A model generated the notes under the pieces. The model made no database searches. It saw only the letters and a program-made list of their open reading frames with translations, and was not told the origin of the DNA. 64,000 nucleotides of DNA, taken from contig NZ_JANFLT010000005.1 of assembly GCF_024385505.1 (NCBI RefSeq), positions 310,001 to 374,000 of the forward strand. The letters run 5' to 3'. Below, piece by piece: positions 55,556 through 64,000 of the stretch. This DNA is from Arthrobacter zhaoxinii. GTDB lineage: Bacteria; Actinomycetota; Actinomycetes; Actinomycetales; Micrococcaceae. The stretch's first letter is position 1. Each line of letters opens with the position of its first letter. The position numbers and the translations under genes were made by a program.

Positions 55556-57565
55556 CTAAGTTTCCAGGATTTCGCCGGTGGCCATATTGACCGCCGGCAC
55601 CCCCGCCGTTTCCTTGTCGGCCAGGCGGCTGCGCAGGTTGGCGGCCATGGCCGGACCGATACCCGGAACCTCCAGCAGCTCGTCCTCGGTGGCAGCCCGC
55701 AGTTTCTTCACCGACCCGAAGTGCTTGAGCAGCGCCTGCCGTTTGGACGGTCCCAGTCCGGGCACCTCATCGAGCAGGGACGCGGTCATGGACTTGCCCC
55801 GCTTCTGCCGGTGGAAGGTGATGGCGAAGCGGTGCGCCTCGTCCCGGACGCGCTGGAGCAGGAACAATGCTTCGGAAGCACGCGGGAGGATCACCGGGAA
55901 GTCGCTGTCCGGAACCCAGACCTCCTCCAGCCGCTTGGCCAGCCCGACGACCTGCACGTCGGTGATGCCCAGGTCCGCCAGGGCTTTCGACGCCGCCGCG
56001 ACCTGCGGCTGGCCGCCGTCCACCACCACGAGGTTCGGCGGGTAGGCGAACCTGGCCTTGGCCGCCGGGGTCAGGGTGTCGGTCAGCGGCTGGACGTCGC
56101 CGTCGCCGTCGCCGCGCTCGTCCGGTAGATCCACCGGGGCATCGGGATCGGCCGCGGGGTCCGCGTTTTCCGCCAGGTAGTTGCGGAAACGGCGGGATAT
56201 GACGTTGTACATGGAGGACGTATCGTCGCGTGCGGCGTCGCCGGTGATGGAGAACTTGCGGTAGTCCGATTTCTTCGGCAGGCCGTCTTCCGCCACCACC
56301 ATGGAGGCAACCACGTTGGTGCCCTGCACATGGGAGATGTCGTAGCACTCGATGCGCAGCGGCGGCGAGGGCAGGTCGAGGGCTTCCTGCAGTTCCTGCA
56401 GGGCGGCGGAGCGGGTGGTGATGTCCCCGGCGCGGCGGCTCTTGTGCAGCCGCAGGGCATCCGCGGCGTTGCGCGCCACGGTCTCCATCAGTGCCTTCTT
56501 GTCACCGCGCATGGGCACCCGGATGTCCACCTTGGCTCCGCGCAGCCCGCCCAGCCACTCGGCGAGTTCCTCGGCGTCCGGCGGGAGGACCGGCACCAGG
56601 ACCTGGCGCGGAATCCGGTCCGTGGAGTTGGCCTCCCCGTAGACCTGCTGGATCAGGTGCTCCACCAGGTCCGAGGTGTCGTTGTCTTCGACCTTTTCGA
56701 CCACCCAGCCGCGCTGGCCGCGGATGCGTCCGCCGCGGACATGGAACACCTGGGCGGAGGCTTCGAGTTCGTCTTCCTCCAGCGCGAAGATGTCTGCGTC
56801 GGTGTCTTCGCTGAGCACCACGTTATTGCGCTCGAACACCTTCCTGAGCGCGGAGATGTCATCCCGGAGCCGGGCGGCGGTTTCGTAATCCAGTTCCGCG
56901 ACGGCGGCCTGCATTTCCTTTTCGAGGCTGGAAATGAAGCGTTTGCCTTCGCCGGCCATGAAGTCGCACAGCTCGGCGGCGAGCTCGCGGTGGTCCTCGG
57001 GGCTGATCCGTCCCACGCAGGGGGCCGAGCACTTGTCGATGTAGCCGAGCAGGCACGGCCTGCCGGTGCGTTCGGCACGCTTGAAGACGCCGCTGCTGCA
57101 GGTGCGGACGGGGAAGACGCGGAGCAGGGTGTCCAGGGTTTCCCGGATGGCCTTGGCCGGATAGAACGGTCCGAAGTAGCGGGTGTCCTTGCGCCGGTCC
57201 CCGCGCATGACCTGGGCGCGCGGGTACTTCTCCCCCATGGTCACGGCGAGATAGGGGTAGGACTTGTCGTCCCGGAACATGATGTTGAACCGGGGATTGA
57301 ATTCCTTGATCCAGGTGTATTCGAGCTGCAGCGCCTCCAGTTCGGTGCCGACCACCGTCCATTCGACGCCGGCGGCGGTGTGCACCATGGCCCGGGTCTT
57401 GGGCAGCAGCCCGCGGGGGTTCGCGAAGTAGGAGTTCAGGCGGGAGCGGAGGTTTTTGGCCTTGCCCACATAGATGACCCGGCCGTGCTCGTCCCGGAAC
57501 CGGTAGACGCCCGGTGCCGTGGGGATCTCCCCTGTTTTCGGCCGGTAGGTTGCTGGATCTGCCAC
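55556..57565 (-). CDS. uvrC: Excinuclease ABC subunit C
   Basis: 669 residues. N-terminal GIY-YIG nuclease ([30 protein letters not shown] region), the cysteine-containing [15 protein letters not shown], a UVR helix ([20 protein letters not shown]), the RNase H-like nuclease ([19 protein letters not shown] ... [12 protein letters not shown]) and C-terminal helix-hairpin-helix repeats. It cuts the damaged strand on both sides in nucleotide excision repair. GTG start. uvrA lies 7 kb further on. Confidence 0.96.
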   Translation of the reverse strand: MADPATYRPKTGEIPTAPGVYRFRDEHGRVIYVGKAKNLRSRLNSYFANPRGLLPKTRAMVHTAAGVEWTVVGTELEALQLEYTWIKEFNPRFNIMFRDDKSYPYLAVTMGEKYPRAQVMRGDRRKDTRYFGPFYPAKAIRETLDTLLRVFPVRTCSSGVFKRAERTGRPCLLGYIDKCSAPCVGRISPEDHRELAAELCDFMAGEGKRFISSLEKEMQAAVAELDYETAARLRDDISALRKVFERNNVVLSEDTDADIFALEEDELEASAQVFHVRGGRIRGQRGWVVEKVEDNDTSDLVEHLIQQVYGEANSTDRIPRQVLVPVLPPDAEELAEWLGGLRGAKVDIRVPMRGDKKALMETVARNAADALRLHKSRRAGDITTRSAALQELQEALDLPSPPLRIECYDISHVQGTNVVASMVVAEDGLPKKSDYRKFSITGDAARDDTSSMYNVISRRFRNYLAENADPAADPDAPVDLPDERGDGDGDVQPLTDTLTPAAKARFAYPPNLVVVDGGQPQVAAASKALADLGITDVQVVGLAKRLEEVWVPDSDFPVILPRASEALFLLQRVRDEAHRFAITFHRQKRGKSMTASLLDEVPGLGPSKRQALLKHFGSVKKLRAATEDELLEVPGIGPAMAANLRSRLADKETAGVPAVNMATGEILET

Positions 57566-57662
57566 TTCTCCATCCTACGTTCGCCGGCGGGCTGCCCCGG
57601 ACGCCCGTGCGGGGTTTCGCGGGCCGCTGAACCGGCGGGTGCGCTATCCCTGCGTTTTTTGT

Positions 57663-57672
57663 CGGACGTCCG
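57663..57672. promoter_or_regulatory. 10-bp palindrome upstream of the TerD-GIY-YIG gene
   Basis: cggacgtccg is a perfect palindrome ending 16 bases before the start codon in the 122-bp gap between divergent uvrC and the accessory operon. It could be an operator; no regulator is known. Confidence 0.25.
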
Positions 57673-57687
57673 TTATATGGTCCTTCT

Positions 57688-59415
57688 ATGCCCCATGTTT
57701 CGCTGCCCAAAGGGGCAAATGCCCTCATCGCATCGCCTGTTCACCGCGGACTCCGGATGGAGCTTCACTGGACCGCACAGTCCGGCACCCAGGAAGTGGA
57801 CCTGTTCATCCTCCTACTTGATGCCAACCGGCGGGTAACCACCAACGCGGACATTGTCTTTTATAACCAGCCGGATTATCTGGGCGGTGCTGCCCGATAT
57901 CTAGGGAGAAGCGATACCGCAACGGGGCATGCGCACAAAGCAGAGATTTTTCTTGACCGCCTTCCCAAGGAGGTCCATACCATTGCGGTGGCGGGTGCCC
58001 TGGATTCAGAAGAGTCGCGATTGGGCGGACTATCTTCGCTGGAGCTCACACTGTCTGCAGACTCTGGAACCCTGTTCAGCATCCCATGCGAGGGTTTATC
58101 CACTGAACGCGTTGCCGTTGCGGGTGAAATCTACCGGCGTAACGGCGAGTGGAAGGTCCGCTCGGTATCGCAAGGGTGGACTGGAGGGCTCCCGGATCTG
58201 CTCAGGCACCACGGGGCGGTCCTTGATGACGGCTCAGCGGAGCAGAAATCTGCCGTCGATGGCTCGGGCGTGGTGAATCCCCCGGCTTCTGTTCCTGAGC
58301 CGGATCCCGCAGGGCTCGCGCACCTTCAGGACCTGAACCACCAAATTCGTGAGCGGGAAGCCGTATTGGCAGAGCTCGAGTCGCGGATAGTTGAAACACG
58401 TGAGATCAACCTCCTGCAGGATCTGGGTATCTATGACTTCGCCCATCCGCTCGAGGACGCCGTCCAGTACAAGGACCGCTTGTCTCAGCTAAGGGTCTCC
58501 ATCAAGGAAGTTGTGAAAGAACGGGCGGTCACCGGGGCTACTAATTGGGCGGTGAACGGAGACATAAAAAAGGGTGCCCAGATGGTAAAGGAACAGTGCA
58601 AGCTGATGTTGAGGGCCTACAACGCCGAAGCGGACAACTGTGTACGCACCGTCCGTGCTCACTCGCTTGACGCAAATACGTCACGGCTTGAACGTGCAAA
58701 AACGTCCATTGAAAAACTCGGGAAGAGCATGGCGATTGCGATCACCGACGACTATCACCGGCTGCGGTTGGATGAGTTGAAGCTGACTGCTGATTACCAC
58801 GCGAAGGTAGCCGCTGAACGTGAAACGCAGCGTGCACTCAGGGAGGAAGCGCGCGAGCAGGAAAAGGTGGAGAAAGAGCTGCAGAAGGCACGCGACAAGA
58901 TGGAGCAGGAGCGTGACAAGTACCTTGCAGCGCTGGCCATCGCGGTCGACAGCGGTGAACCCGACGCCGTCGCCGCCATGCAACAGTTCGTTGAGGAAGC
59001 GGAGGCCAAGCTTCGTGACATTGAAAACCGTCAGGCCAACGTGCGCACGGGTTATGTCTACGTCATCTCCAATCTTGGCGCCTTTGGGGACCGCATCGTG
59101 AAAATCGGGATGACCCGGAGGCTAGAGCCCACTGAACGCATTCGAGAACTGAGTGGCGCCGGCGTACCGTTCCTCTACGACATACATGTCCTTTTCTTCA
59201 GCGAGGACGCGGCGGCCCTGGAGACCCAGCTCCATCGGGAATTCGAGTCCCGGCGGGTGAATAAAGTCAATCTCAGACGTGAGTTCTTCTATGCTTCCCC
59301 TGCAGAAGTAAAAGAAGCGGTCAAACGGCTGGTGGGCGTAACCACTCTGGAATTCAAGGAAGAATCGGAAGCCAGCGAGTTCAGGCTCAGCCTGTCACTA
59401 ACGGAAGGTGTGTAG
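57688..59415 (+). CDS. TerD domain - DUF4041 - coiled coil - GIY-YIG nuclease fusion
   Basis: 575 residues in four parts. (1) About 1-175, a TerD-like domain: VFYNQP at 57-62 and GEIYRRNGEWKVRSVSQGW from Gly146, followed by TGGL. (2) About 235-390, DUF4041: NWAVNGDIKKG from Asn286, then CKLMLRAYNAEADN from Cys304. (3) About 375-450, a highly charged coiled coil. (4) About 452-555, a GIY-YIG domain of the T5orf172 type: GYVYVISN (455-462), VKIGMTRR (Lys472, Gly474), Arg484/Arg486, and the likely metal-binding Glu in LETQLHREFE (Glu512 or Glu518). A nuclease tied to a stress-response domain is the inference. The sequence is AT-richer than neighbours. It is coupled to the next gene (TAGTG), and no terA/B/C genes are near. 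Confidence 0.88.
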   Translation: MPHVSLPKGANALIASPVHRGLRMELHWTAQSGTQEVDLFILLLDANRRVTTNADIVFYNQPDYLGGAARYLGRSDTATGHAHKAEIFLDRLPKEVHTIAVAGALDSEESRLGGLSSLELTLSADSGTLFSIPCEGLSTERVAVAGEIYRRNGEWKVRSVSQGWTGGLPDLLRHHGAVLDDGSAEQKSAVDGSGVVNPPASVPEPDPAGLAHLQDLNHQIREREAVLAELESRIVETREINLLQDLGIYDFAHPLEDAVQYKDRLSQLRVSIKEVVKERAVTGATNWAVNGDIKKGAQMVKEQCKLMLRAYNAEADNCVRTVRAHSLDANTSRLERAKTSIEKLGKSMAIAITDDYHRLRLDELKLTADYHAKVAAERETQRALREEAREQEKVEKELQKARDKMEQERDKYLAALAIAVDSGEPDAVAAMQQFVEEAEAKLRDIENRQANVRTGYVYVISNLGAFGDRIVKIGMTRRLEPTERIRELSGAGVPFLYDIHVLFFSEDAAALETQLHREFESRRVNKVNLRREFFYASPAEVKEAVKRLVGVTTLEFKEESEASEFRLSLSLTEGV

Positions 59416-60725
59416 TGGGATTTAAGAAGAGCACGTCAATCAGACTGATGCCGGGGGTGACCGTTCGGGTTTCCAACACAGGTGTCAGTGCCTATGCAGG
59501 GCGGACAAAGGTGGCTGGCACATCTGCGTCGTCACGAAGGCCTGCCGCGCGGACCGCTCCTCGCCGCAACCCTGCGCCGGCTCCCGCGACCAGGCCGGCG
59601 CCTGCGCCTAAACCCGGCCTGTTGGCTCCGAAGGAAGAGAAGGCACTCTATGCCTACGCGATCTCCCAGCAGGTTCCCGGGCTTGATCCCCAGGTGATGC
59701 AGCATCCCGTGTACGGACATGCCGCCGCAGCACTATTGGGACTCCAGCAGTTTCGAGCAGGCAATGACGAGGCCTGCGCGGCGCAGCTGCGGAGCGTGAT
59801 CCACGGCCCGGCACCGATTGAAACCAACCCGTTCGTCCTTAAATACCTGTCCGGATTCATTTTCGACTTGGAGATAGCCGGCGGCGTGATTGTGAGTCTG
59901 CCGTTGACGAGCGCCGCGTTGACGTTGGTCCTGGCTGAAGCTCTGCAGTCGTTGCAGAGGGATACTGAGGCAATCCAGTACGTCGAACAGTTGGATCCGA
60001 CCTACCCTGCATTGCTAAGCCTTACCGAGCTCTATGCTGACCGGCAGGACTGGGAGGAAATTCTGCGATTGACGGACCGCGTGCCTGTAGATTCCGAAGT
60101 CACTGCACTGCTGGCCATCCTAAGATCACAAGCTCACCTCGAACTCGGTCAGATGGTCGCAGCAAAGGAGTGTCTGAAACCGCTGACGGCCAGCAAGAAG
60201 CACTCCGAAAATATTCGCTTCAAAGCCTTGGTGCACCGTTCCAATATCAGTCTGGCAGAGAAGGCTTACGGGCGGGCCGTCGCAGATCTGGAGAAGATCC
60301 TGGCCGAGAATTCCCAGGTGCGAGGAATCCGTGAAGCGATTGCTGAAATAAATCAGGCAAAACTTGACGCCGAGAGTCAGAAGGCTAACGCTGCAGCGGA
60401 AAAAGCTGCCGAGACACAGCGCCTTCGCGACCAGAAAGCCGCTGAGGTAGCACGCCGGCGTGAAGAAAAAGCCGCTGACGCCCAGCGCCTTCGAGCCGAA
60501 AAATCAGCTGCGAAACTTGCTCAAAATAACGCGCCGGTGATTCAGACCGGAGTGATCAGCCTGAGTGACGACGATGCGGATACGCCCTCGGAAGACCAGG
60601 CCTTGGATACAGCGAACGAACCAATGGGTAAGTCACCCGGCTTTTACCCTGATCCCGAAGGAGTGGCGCCCTTCCGCTACTGGGACGGTGACTCCTGGAC
60701 CTCACGGGTGCGCATGACGCAGTAG
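59415..60725 (+). CDS. DUF4236-like / TPR-like / coiled coil / DUF2510 protein, partner of the nuclease fusion
   Basis: 436 residues, GTG start overlapping the upstream stop by one base. About 1-33 resemble the small DUF4236 domain (SIRLMPGVTVRVSNTGVSAYAG). A Pro/Ala/Arg-rich linker runs to about 70. About 70-310 are helical repeats of TPR character (YVEQLDPTYPALLSLTELYADR, then DWEEILRLTDRVPVDSE). About 310-375 form a charged Ala/Glu/Lys/Arg helix. The last 30 residues are a DUF2510 motif (GFYPDPEGVAPFRYWDGDSW). No signal peptide or membrane helix. It looks like a scaffold or sensor for the upstream nuclease. Function unknown. One 60-base line in it (60301-60360) is 50% G+C by count. Confidence 0.8.
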   Translation: MGFKKSTSIRLMPGVTVRVSNTGVSAYAGRTKVAGTSASSRRPAARTAPRRNPAPAPATRPAPAPKPGLLAPKEEKALYAYAISQQVPGLDPQVMQHPVYGHAAAALLGLQQFRAGNDEACAAQLRSVIHGPAPIETNPFVLKYLSGFIFDLEIAGGVIVSLPLTSAALTLVLAEALQSLQRDTEAIQYVEQLDPTYPALLSLTELYADRQDWEEILRLTDRVPVDSEVTALLAILRSQAHLELGQMVAAKECLKPLTASKKHSENIRFKALVHRSNISLAEKAYGRAVADLEKILAENSQVRGIREAIAEINQAKLDAESQKANAAAEKAAETQRLRDQKAAEVARRREEKAADAQRLRAEKSAAKLAQNNAPVIQTGVISLSDDDADTPSEDQALDTANEPMGKSPGFYPDPEGVAPFRYWDGDSWTSRVRMTQ

Positions 60726-60765
60726 CCCGGGCAGGCCTACGATCCTCACAGCGCCTCGGCCCTTC

Positions 60766-61434
60766 CTACCCCTCCGGCCGGTTCCGGTTGTAGCTCTCGG
60801 ACCGCTGCTGGCCGCTGAGCTCGGCAATCGCCTCCATGACCCGGTCCGTGGCCTGCCGGCGGGCCGGCAAAGCGTGGTCGGGACCGGTCTTCTGGAAGTA
60901 CAGCGGCTGCCCCACCTTCAGGGTGAAGTGCCCGGGTTTGACCGTTTTCTTCCCGGCAGGCTGCAGCTTGTCGGTGTCGATGAGCCCGACCGGGACCACC
61001 GGCGCCCCGGAGGTCAGCGCCAGCCAGCCGACGCCGGTGCGGCCGCGATAGAGCAGCCCGTCGCGGGAGCGGGTGCCTTCGGGGTAGATTCCGACCCCGC
61101 CGCCCTCTTCCAGGATGTCCAGCAGCGTCTTGAGCGCGGCAACGCTGGCGGCCTGCTGGTCGCGCTGCACCGGAATGGACCCGACGCCTTCAAAGAAGCT
61201 CTTCATGGCGAGCCCCTTGAGGCCGGTGCCCGTGAAGTATTCGGCCTTGGCGAAGAACCCCACGCGGCGGGGAAGCAGCGCCTGCACCAGGACACTGTCC
61301 AGGAAGGACTGGTGGTTGCAGGCGACGATAAACGGGCCGCTGGCCGGAACGTGCTCCAGTCCGGTGATCGTAGGCCGGCAGAGACCGGCAACAAGCCCGC
61401 GGGTGCTTGCCCGGGTCAGGTTATACAGAACCAT
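60766..61434 (-). CDS. 1-acyl-sn-glycerol-3-phosphate acyltransferase family protein
   Basis: 222 residues from the ATG at 61434 (MVLYNLTRAS). PlsC motifs: ACNHQSFLD (NHX4D), GFFAKAEYF and YPEGTRSRDG. It would acylate lysophosphatidate at the membrane in phospholipid synthesis. The start lies 14 bases inside the end of the HAD gene upstream, so the two are one operon. Actinobacteria have several paralogues, so the exact acceptor is uncertain. Confidence 0.92.
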   Translation of the reverse strand: MVLYNLTRASTRGLVAGLCRPTITGLEHVPASGPFIVACNHQSFLDSVLVQALLPRRVGFFAKAEYFTGTGLKGLAMKSFFEGVGSIPVQRDQQAASVAALKTLLDILEEGGGVGIYPEGTRSRDGLLYRGRTGVGWLALTSGAPVVPVGLIDTDKLQPAGKKTVKPGHFTLKVGQPLYFQKTGPDHALPARRQATDRVMEAIAELSGQQRSESYNRNRPEG

Positions 61435-62119
61435 GGAGTGCCGCTCCGTTCCGCGTGTAACCCAGCACTGCATCGGGAAGTTCCCCGGCGCTGTCCACGA
61501 CGACGGCGGCCCCGGCGGCTTCCAGCTCGCCGTCGGCGGCGAAGCCCCAGGAAACGCCGATGCAGTCAATGCCGTTGGCGGCGGCACCCTCGACGTCGTG
61601 CCGGCGGTCGCCGATCATCACGGCCAGGTCATAGGACCCGGCATGCCGCTCCAGGGCTGCGCGGATGATGCCGGCCTTGCCGTTGAGCGCGGCTGCGGCA
61701 AGCTCGTCGGCCGGGGAGCCGTGCACGGAGGAAAACAGATCGCCCATGCCCTGCACACCGAGCAGTTCCACCGCCAGGTGTTCGGGTTTCTGGGTTGCCA
61801 CGGCGACGGTGCCCTCACGGCGGAGCCGTTCGACCGCTCCGATGATGCCGGGGTACGGACGGCTCTGCCCCATGCCGGTCTGCCGGTAGCCCTGCCGGTA
61901 GTGCGCAATGACGGCGTCCAGACGGTCTTCCGGGACGCCGGCAATGTCCCGCAGGGAGGTCATCAGGGACGGGCCGACCATGCGGTGCAGGTCCGCCTCG
62001 GAGGGCACGGGAAGCCCGCAGGCCGCCAACGCGGAACTGATGCCGCCCGTGATGGCACCCGCCGGGTCCACCAGCGTTCCATCAAGATCGAAAAGCACCA
62101 AGAGCCGGGGAGAAGTCAC
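61421..62119 (-). CDS. HAD-superfamily hydrolase, phosphoglycolate phosphatase-like
   Basis: 232 residues from a GTG at 62119 (MTSPRLLVLFDLDGTLVD). Motif I DLDGTLVD, a helical cap, motif II VATQKP (Thr in place of the more usual Ser), a Lys in LNGKAGII, and motif III/IV MIGDRRHDVEGAAANGI. Gph/PpaX type; the substrate could be phosphoglycolate or another small phosphate ester. Overlaps the acyltransferase gene. Confidence 0.9.
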   Translation of the reverse strand: MTSPRLLVLFDLDGTLVDPAGAITGGISSALAACGLPVPSEADLHRMVGPSLMTSLRDIAGVPEDRLDAVIAHYRQGYRQTGMGQSRPYPGIIGAVERLRREGTVAVATQKPEHLAVELLGVQGMGDLFSSVHGSPADELAAAALNGKAGIIRAALERHAGSYDLAVMIGDRRHDVEGAAANGIDCIGVSWGFAADGELEAAGAAVVVDSAGELPDAVLGYTRNGAALHGSV

Positions 62120-62163
62120 GGGCCTAAGTTTGGCATATCCCGGCGGGCTAAGGGAAAAAGATA

Positions 62164-62190
62164 TGCCCGGCACAGTATATGTGCCGGGCA
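62164..62190 (-). terminator. Terminator of uvrA
   Basis: Perfect 11-bp stem tgcccggcaca/tgtgccgggca, 5-base loop. On the minus strand it is followed by tatctttttccc. Confidence 0.88.
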
Positions 62191-62199
62191 GGTATCCCG

Positions 62200-64000
62200 T
62201 TACGGGTTGAGGATTTCCGCCAGGAACGTAGCGGTGTGGCTGCCCTCAACCTTGGCGACCTTCTCCGGGGTGCCGGAGGCCACCACCTTGCCGCCGCCGG
62301 TGCCGCCGTCGGGACCGAGGTCAATGATCCAGTCGGCACTCTTGATGACGTCCAGGTTGTGCTCGATGGTGATCACGGTGTTGCCCTTGTCCACCAGCCC
62401 CTGCAGGACCTCCAGCAGCTTGCGGACGTCTTCGAAGTGCAGGCCCGTGGTGGGCTCGTCGAGGACGTAGATGCTGCGGCCGTTGGAGCGCTTCTGCAGT
62501 TCGCTGGCGAGCTTCACGCGCTGTGCCTCGCCGCCGGAGAGCGTGGTGGCGGGCTGGCCCAGCCGGACATAGCCCAGGCCCACGTCCACCAGCGTGTTCA
62601 GGTGCCGGGAAATCGGACCGAAGGCGGCGAAGAACTCCGCGGCTTCCTCGATCGGCATGTCCAGCACCTCGGCGATGTTCTTGCCCTTGTAGTGCACCTC
62701 CATGGTTTCCCGGTTGAACCGGGCGCCGTGGCACACCTCGCACGGAACATACACGTCGGGCAGGAAGTTCATTTCGATCTTCAGCGTGCCGTCGCCGTGG
62801 CAGGCCTCGCAGCGCCCGCCCTTGACGTTGAAGGAGAAGCGGCCCGGCAGGTAGCCGCGCACCTTCGCCTCGTTGGTCTCGGCGAAGAGCTTGCGGATGT
62901 GGTCCCAGACACCGGTGTAGGTGGCGGGGTTGGACCGCGGGGTCCGTCCGATCGGGCTCTGGTCCACGTGGATGACCTTGTCCAGCTGCTCCAGGCCCTC
63001 CACGCGGGTGTGCCTGCCGGCCACGTGCTTTGCGCCGTTGAGCTTGTTCGCCATCGTCTTGTAAAGGATGTCGTTGATCAGGGTGGACTTGCCGGAGCCG
63101 CTGACGCCCGTGACGGCAGTGAAAACGCCCAGCGGAACGTCCACGTTCAGGTTCTGCAGGTTGTTTTCCCGCGCCCCGACGATCTTCAGCTGGCGGGACT
63201 TGTCCACCTTGCGCCGCTTCGCCGGGATTTCGATCTTCTTCCGGCCGGAGAGGTACGCGCCGGTGATGGACCGCTCGTTGGTCAGCAGCTCGGCCAACGG
63301 TCCGGAGTGCACCACCTCGCCGCCGCGCTCACCGGCGCCGGGGCCGACGTCGACAATCCAGTCCGCTTCCTGGATCGTGTCTTCGTCGTGCTCCACCACA
63401 ATCAGGGTGTTGCCCAGGCTGCGCAGCCGGATCAGGGTGTCGATCAGGCGACGGTTGTCCTTCTGGTGCAGGCCGATGGACGGCTCATCCAGGACGTACA
63501 GCACGCCGACGAGACCGGAGCCGATCTGCGTGGCCAGGCGGATGCGCTGGGCTTCGCCGCCGGACAGCGTGGCCGCCGGGCGGTTCAGGCTCAGGTATTC
63601 GAGGCCGACGTCGAGCAGGAAGGTCAGGCGGGCCTGGATTTCCTTCAGCACCTGGTTGGCAATCTGCGCTTCGCGTCCGGTGAGGACCAGGGTGTTGAGG
63701 AAGTCCGCGGCTTCACGCAGCGGCAGGGCGCTGATCTCGGCGATGTTGCGGCCGTTGATCAGCACGGACAGGGACGCCGGGTTCAGGCGCGCTCCCCCGC
63801 ACTCGGGGCAGGCAATTTCCCGCATGTACTCTTCGTACCGGTCGCGGGCGTGGTCCGACTCGGTTTCCTCGTGCTTGCGGTGGATGTACTGGATGACGCC
63901 TTCGAAGCCGGTGCTGTACTTACGTTCGCGGCCGAAGCGGTTCCGGTACTGGACCACCACCTTGTGGTCCTTGCCGTGGAGCACTGCCTCGCGCACCTTA
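62200..64000 (-). CDS. uvrA: Excinuclease ABC subunit A, N-terminus beyond window edge
   Basis: About 600 C-terminal residues are present; the frame is open to the window edge, so the in-frame GTG at 63996 is not the true start. Roughly 350 N-terminal residues are missing compared with the usual length of about 950. Seen: [11 protein letters not shown] (first zinc site part), [15 protein letters not shown] with [13 protein letters not shown], Walker [12 protein letters not shown], the second zinc finger [10 protein letters not shown] ... CEVCHGARF, and a second [12 protein letters not shown] with [10 protein letters not shown]. It is the damage-recognition ATPase of nucleotide excision repair. 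Confidence 0.97.
   Translation of the reverse strand, partial: KVREAVLHGKDHKVVVQYRNRFGRERKYSTGFEGVIQYIHRKHEETESDHARDRYEEYMREIACPECGGARLNPASLSVLINGRNIAEISALPLREAADFLNTLVLTGREAQIANQVLKEIQARLTFLLDVGLEYLSLNRPAATLSGGEAQRIRLATQIGSGLVGVLYVLDEPSIGLHQKDNRRLIDTLIRLRSLGNTLIVVEHDEDTIQEADWIVDVGPGAGERGGEVVHSGPLAELLTNERSITGAYLSGRKKIEIPAKRRKVDKSRQLKIVGARENNLQNLNVDVPLGVFTAVTGVSGSGKSTLINDILYKTMANKLNGAKHVAGRHTRVEGLEQLDKVIHVDQSPIGRTPRSNPATYTGVWDHIRKLFAETNEAKVRGYLPGRFSFNVKGGRCEACHGDGTLKIEMNFLPDVYVPCEVCHGARFNRETMEVHYKGKNIAEVLDMPIEEAAEFFAAFGPISRHLNTLVDVGLGYVRLGQPATTLSGGEAQRVKLASELQKRSNGRSIYVLDEPTTGLHFEDVRKLLEVLQGLVDKGNTVITIEHNLDVIKSADWIIDLGPDGGTGGGKVVASGTPEKVAKVEGSHTATFLAEILNP

Noticed and set aside
57688-59415. 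Calling the TerD-domain gene a tellurite-resistance gene
   Set aside because: No terA, terB or terC genes adjoin it and the domain is fused to a nuclease; the resistance label would mislead.

Overview
This is a 64-kb stretch of high-GC actinobacterial chromosome. Gene content and order point to Micrococcaceae, most likely an Arthrobacter-like organism. The pointers are the glgA/glgC divergent pair, the sufR-sufB-sufD-sufC-sufT cluster, the block ctaA / ctaB / tkt-tal-pgi-zwf-opcA-pgl / secG-tpiA-pgk-gap / sodA / whiA-yvcK-rapZ-uvrC, the DUF3099 and OpcA proteins, and many GTG starts and four-base stop/start overlaps. No rRNA, tRNA, CRISPR, transposase or prophage gene was seen. The genus call is inference from gene families, not from a marker-gene comparison.

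Layout. 1-4.5 kb: the end of an acyl-CoA oxidase gene, a repeat-rich spacer, and glycogen genes glgA(-)/glgC(+). 4.5-12.7 kb: an unusual SDR with a cysteine-rich N-terminus, a P-type ATPase, a YeiH-family membrane protein and aminopeptidase N. 12.6-21.6 kb: cupin, lipoate ligase, L31 type B, a lipoprotein, an rRNA/tRNA methyltransferase, ABC ATPase, serB, two SDRs, and the DUF3099/small protein/SURF1 operon. 21.6-30 kb: an ABC-F protein, the bioY-bioM-bioN biotin importer, a zinc peptidase, a DUF222-HNH protein, KptA and an NTF2-like protein. 30-35 kb: the Suf iron-sulfur assembly operon under SufR. 35-39.3 kb: an ABC exporter, heme A synthase, a repeat-rich spacer and heme O synthase. 39.7-48 kb: the pentose-phosphate operon. 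48-57.6 kb: secG, lower glycolysis, sodA, the whiA-yvcK-rapZ trio and uvrC. 57.7-60.7 kb: a two-gene accessory module. 60.7-64 kb: an acyltransferase, a HAD phosphatase and most of uvrA.

Most of the window is housekeeping. Central carbon metabolism links through glycogen storage, the pentose-phosphate operon and glycolysis. Respiration links through heme A/O synthesis and the cytochrome oxidase assembly factor SURF1. Suf supplies Fe-S clusters.

The best candidate for an undescribed system is the module at 57,688-60,725. The first protein joins a TerD domain, a DUF4041 domain, a coiled coil and a C-terminal GIY-YIG (T5orf172-type) nuclease domain. The second, translationally coupled, joins a DUF4236-like head, a TPR-like middle, a charged coiled coil and a DUF2510 tail. 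It is visibly AT-richer than its surroundings and sits between uvrC and plsC. A second notable signal is a family of paired 80-81 bp intergenic elements with terminal inverted repeats, found at 1.6-1.8 kb and, in opposite orientation, at 37.8-38.0 kb.
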